The notes below the pieces were generated by a model. That model saw nothing but the letters and a program-made list of their open reading frames with translations. It was not told where the DNA came from and ran no database searches. 64,000 bases of DNA. Origin: CAVZTX01 sp963778375 (GTDB taxonomy: Bacteria; Chloroflexota; Ktedonobacteria; Ktedonobacterales; Ktedonobacteraceae). Positions 63,501 through 64,000 of the stretch are shown here, piece by piece (the first letter of the stretch is position 1; every line of letters begins with the position of its first letter). Made by a program: the position numbers and the translations under genes. Location of the stretch: contig CAVZTX010000027.1 of the NCBI GenBank assembly GCA_963778375.1, forward strand, positions 286,515 through 350,514, given 5' to 3'.

Positions 63501-64000
63501 ATGCCGGAAAATGCCAAATCGCCGTCGGAACCCTCAATGGAAGAGATAATTGCCTCGATCAGCCGCATCATTACCGACGAAAAGAGATCGTCGAACCGGA
63601 CCGTCCAGTTCCCGCCGAGAAGGGCGAGGTCTTCGAACTGACTGAGGTCGTCGATGAAGACGGCTCGGTGCGGCGCGTCACCCCCGAGGCGGGTAGTACA
63701 GAGAACGGCCTACCGGGTCCGCAGTCGCCACCGATTCGGCGATTGTGAATGCGACCCGAAGGAGCGGTCCGGGTGCTTTACGTCCTGAGGCCGAAATTGA
63801 GCCGAAACTCGAACTCGGCCGCGAACGGATTTTGTCGTCGGCAAGCTCGGGAGCCGCTGCGGCCGCGTTCGCCCAGCTCGGCGCGCTACCGCGAGAGCGA
63901 CGCCGGGAGGGGAAGCTCCGCTCGGAGGCGTCGATCGCACTCTCGAAGACATCGTGCGCGATATGCTGCGGCCGCTGCTACAGGCTTGGCTCGACGAGAA
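63501..64000 (+). CDS. DUF2497 (PopZ-like) protein, partial and frameshifted
   Basis: Start MPENAKSPSEPSMEEIIASI then SRIITDE; after shifts GEVFELTEVVDEDGSVRRVT and, at the window edge, GGVDRTLEDIVRDMLRPLLQ, AWLDE. The acidic, low-complexity middle and conserved C-terminal helices match DUF2497, the group that includes the polar organiser PopZ. It usually stands between tolC and valS. Runs off the window end. Confidence 0.75.

Noticed and set aside
58690..64000. Horizontal transfer island of alphaproteobacterial genes
   Set aside because: Housekeeping genes in native order, cut partner genes at the joint and dense indels fit a chimeric assembly better than transfer.

Overview
The window joins two unrelated sources. 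Bases 1 to about 58,695 look like a Ktedonobacter-type Chloroflexota chromosome: many Ser/Thr kinases and XRE/NB-ARC/TPR regulators, a fused heme A/heme O synthase inside an aa3-type oxidase operon, abundant GTAGGGGC-type palindromic repeats, relics of transposase types that I recall from Ktedonobacteria, and moderate GC. From about 58,695 to the end the sequence becomes visibly more GC-rich and carries alphaproteobacterial genes in typical company (dapA end, smpB, family 5 uracil-DNA glycosylase, NYN-domain gene, folK, pcm, tolC, DUF2497). Almost every gene there is broken by single-base indels, so this block is best read as a low-coverage assembly chimera, with the joint inside a type ISP restriction-modification gene.

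Layout of the Chloroflexota part. 0-5.3 kb: end of an M20 peptidase, then two paralogous membrane proteins that fuse a Ser/Thr kinase to a domain resembling an ECF-transporter S component, with a DUF433/DUF5615 toxin-antitoxin pair between them. 5.5-9.5 kb: a HicA/HicB pair with a duplicated hicB start, trxB, a VOC protein, a TetR/DUF998 operon and a small membrane peptide. 9.6-16.6 kb: an orphan DUF433 protein, an MFS transporter, a membrane-anchored MutS-type ATPase, class I aldolase and a large APC permease. 17-23 kb: a coiled-coil protein, a zinc-ribbon membrane protein, a sedolisin lipoprotein and uvrB.

23.2-31.0 kb is one minus-strand respiratory operon in the order cupredoxin, ctaC, ctaD, ctaE, ctaG, sco, ctaA-ctaB, which supplies oxidase subunits, copper insertion and heme A synthesis. 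31.7-37.7 kb holds secreted and envelope proteins (YVTN-type propeller, TlpA-like thioredoxin, CAP-domain protein) and an immunity-like gene next to a MITE and a transposase relic. 38.4-55.9 kb is an accessory region: methyltransferases, an XRE-NB-ARC-TPR STAND protein, two paralogous membrane sensors that share an upstream direct-repeat motif, a LysR/methyltransferase divergon, a desaturase, nitroreductase-like enzymes, and an ABM-GYD-ABM trio with duplicated promoters. 56.3-58.7 kb is a defence locus: the tail of a type ISP R-M enzyme followed by an AIPR abortive-infection protein.

Several Chloroflexota genes also carry single-base shifts (kinase 1, trxB, MFS, ctaG, GNAT, a DUF3147-like gene). 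Because conserved housekeeping genes are hit, and often at homopolymers, sequencing error explains most of them better than decay. I saw no tRNA, rRNA or CRISPR array.
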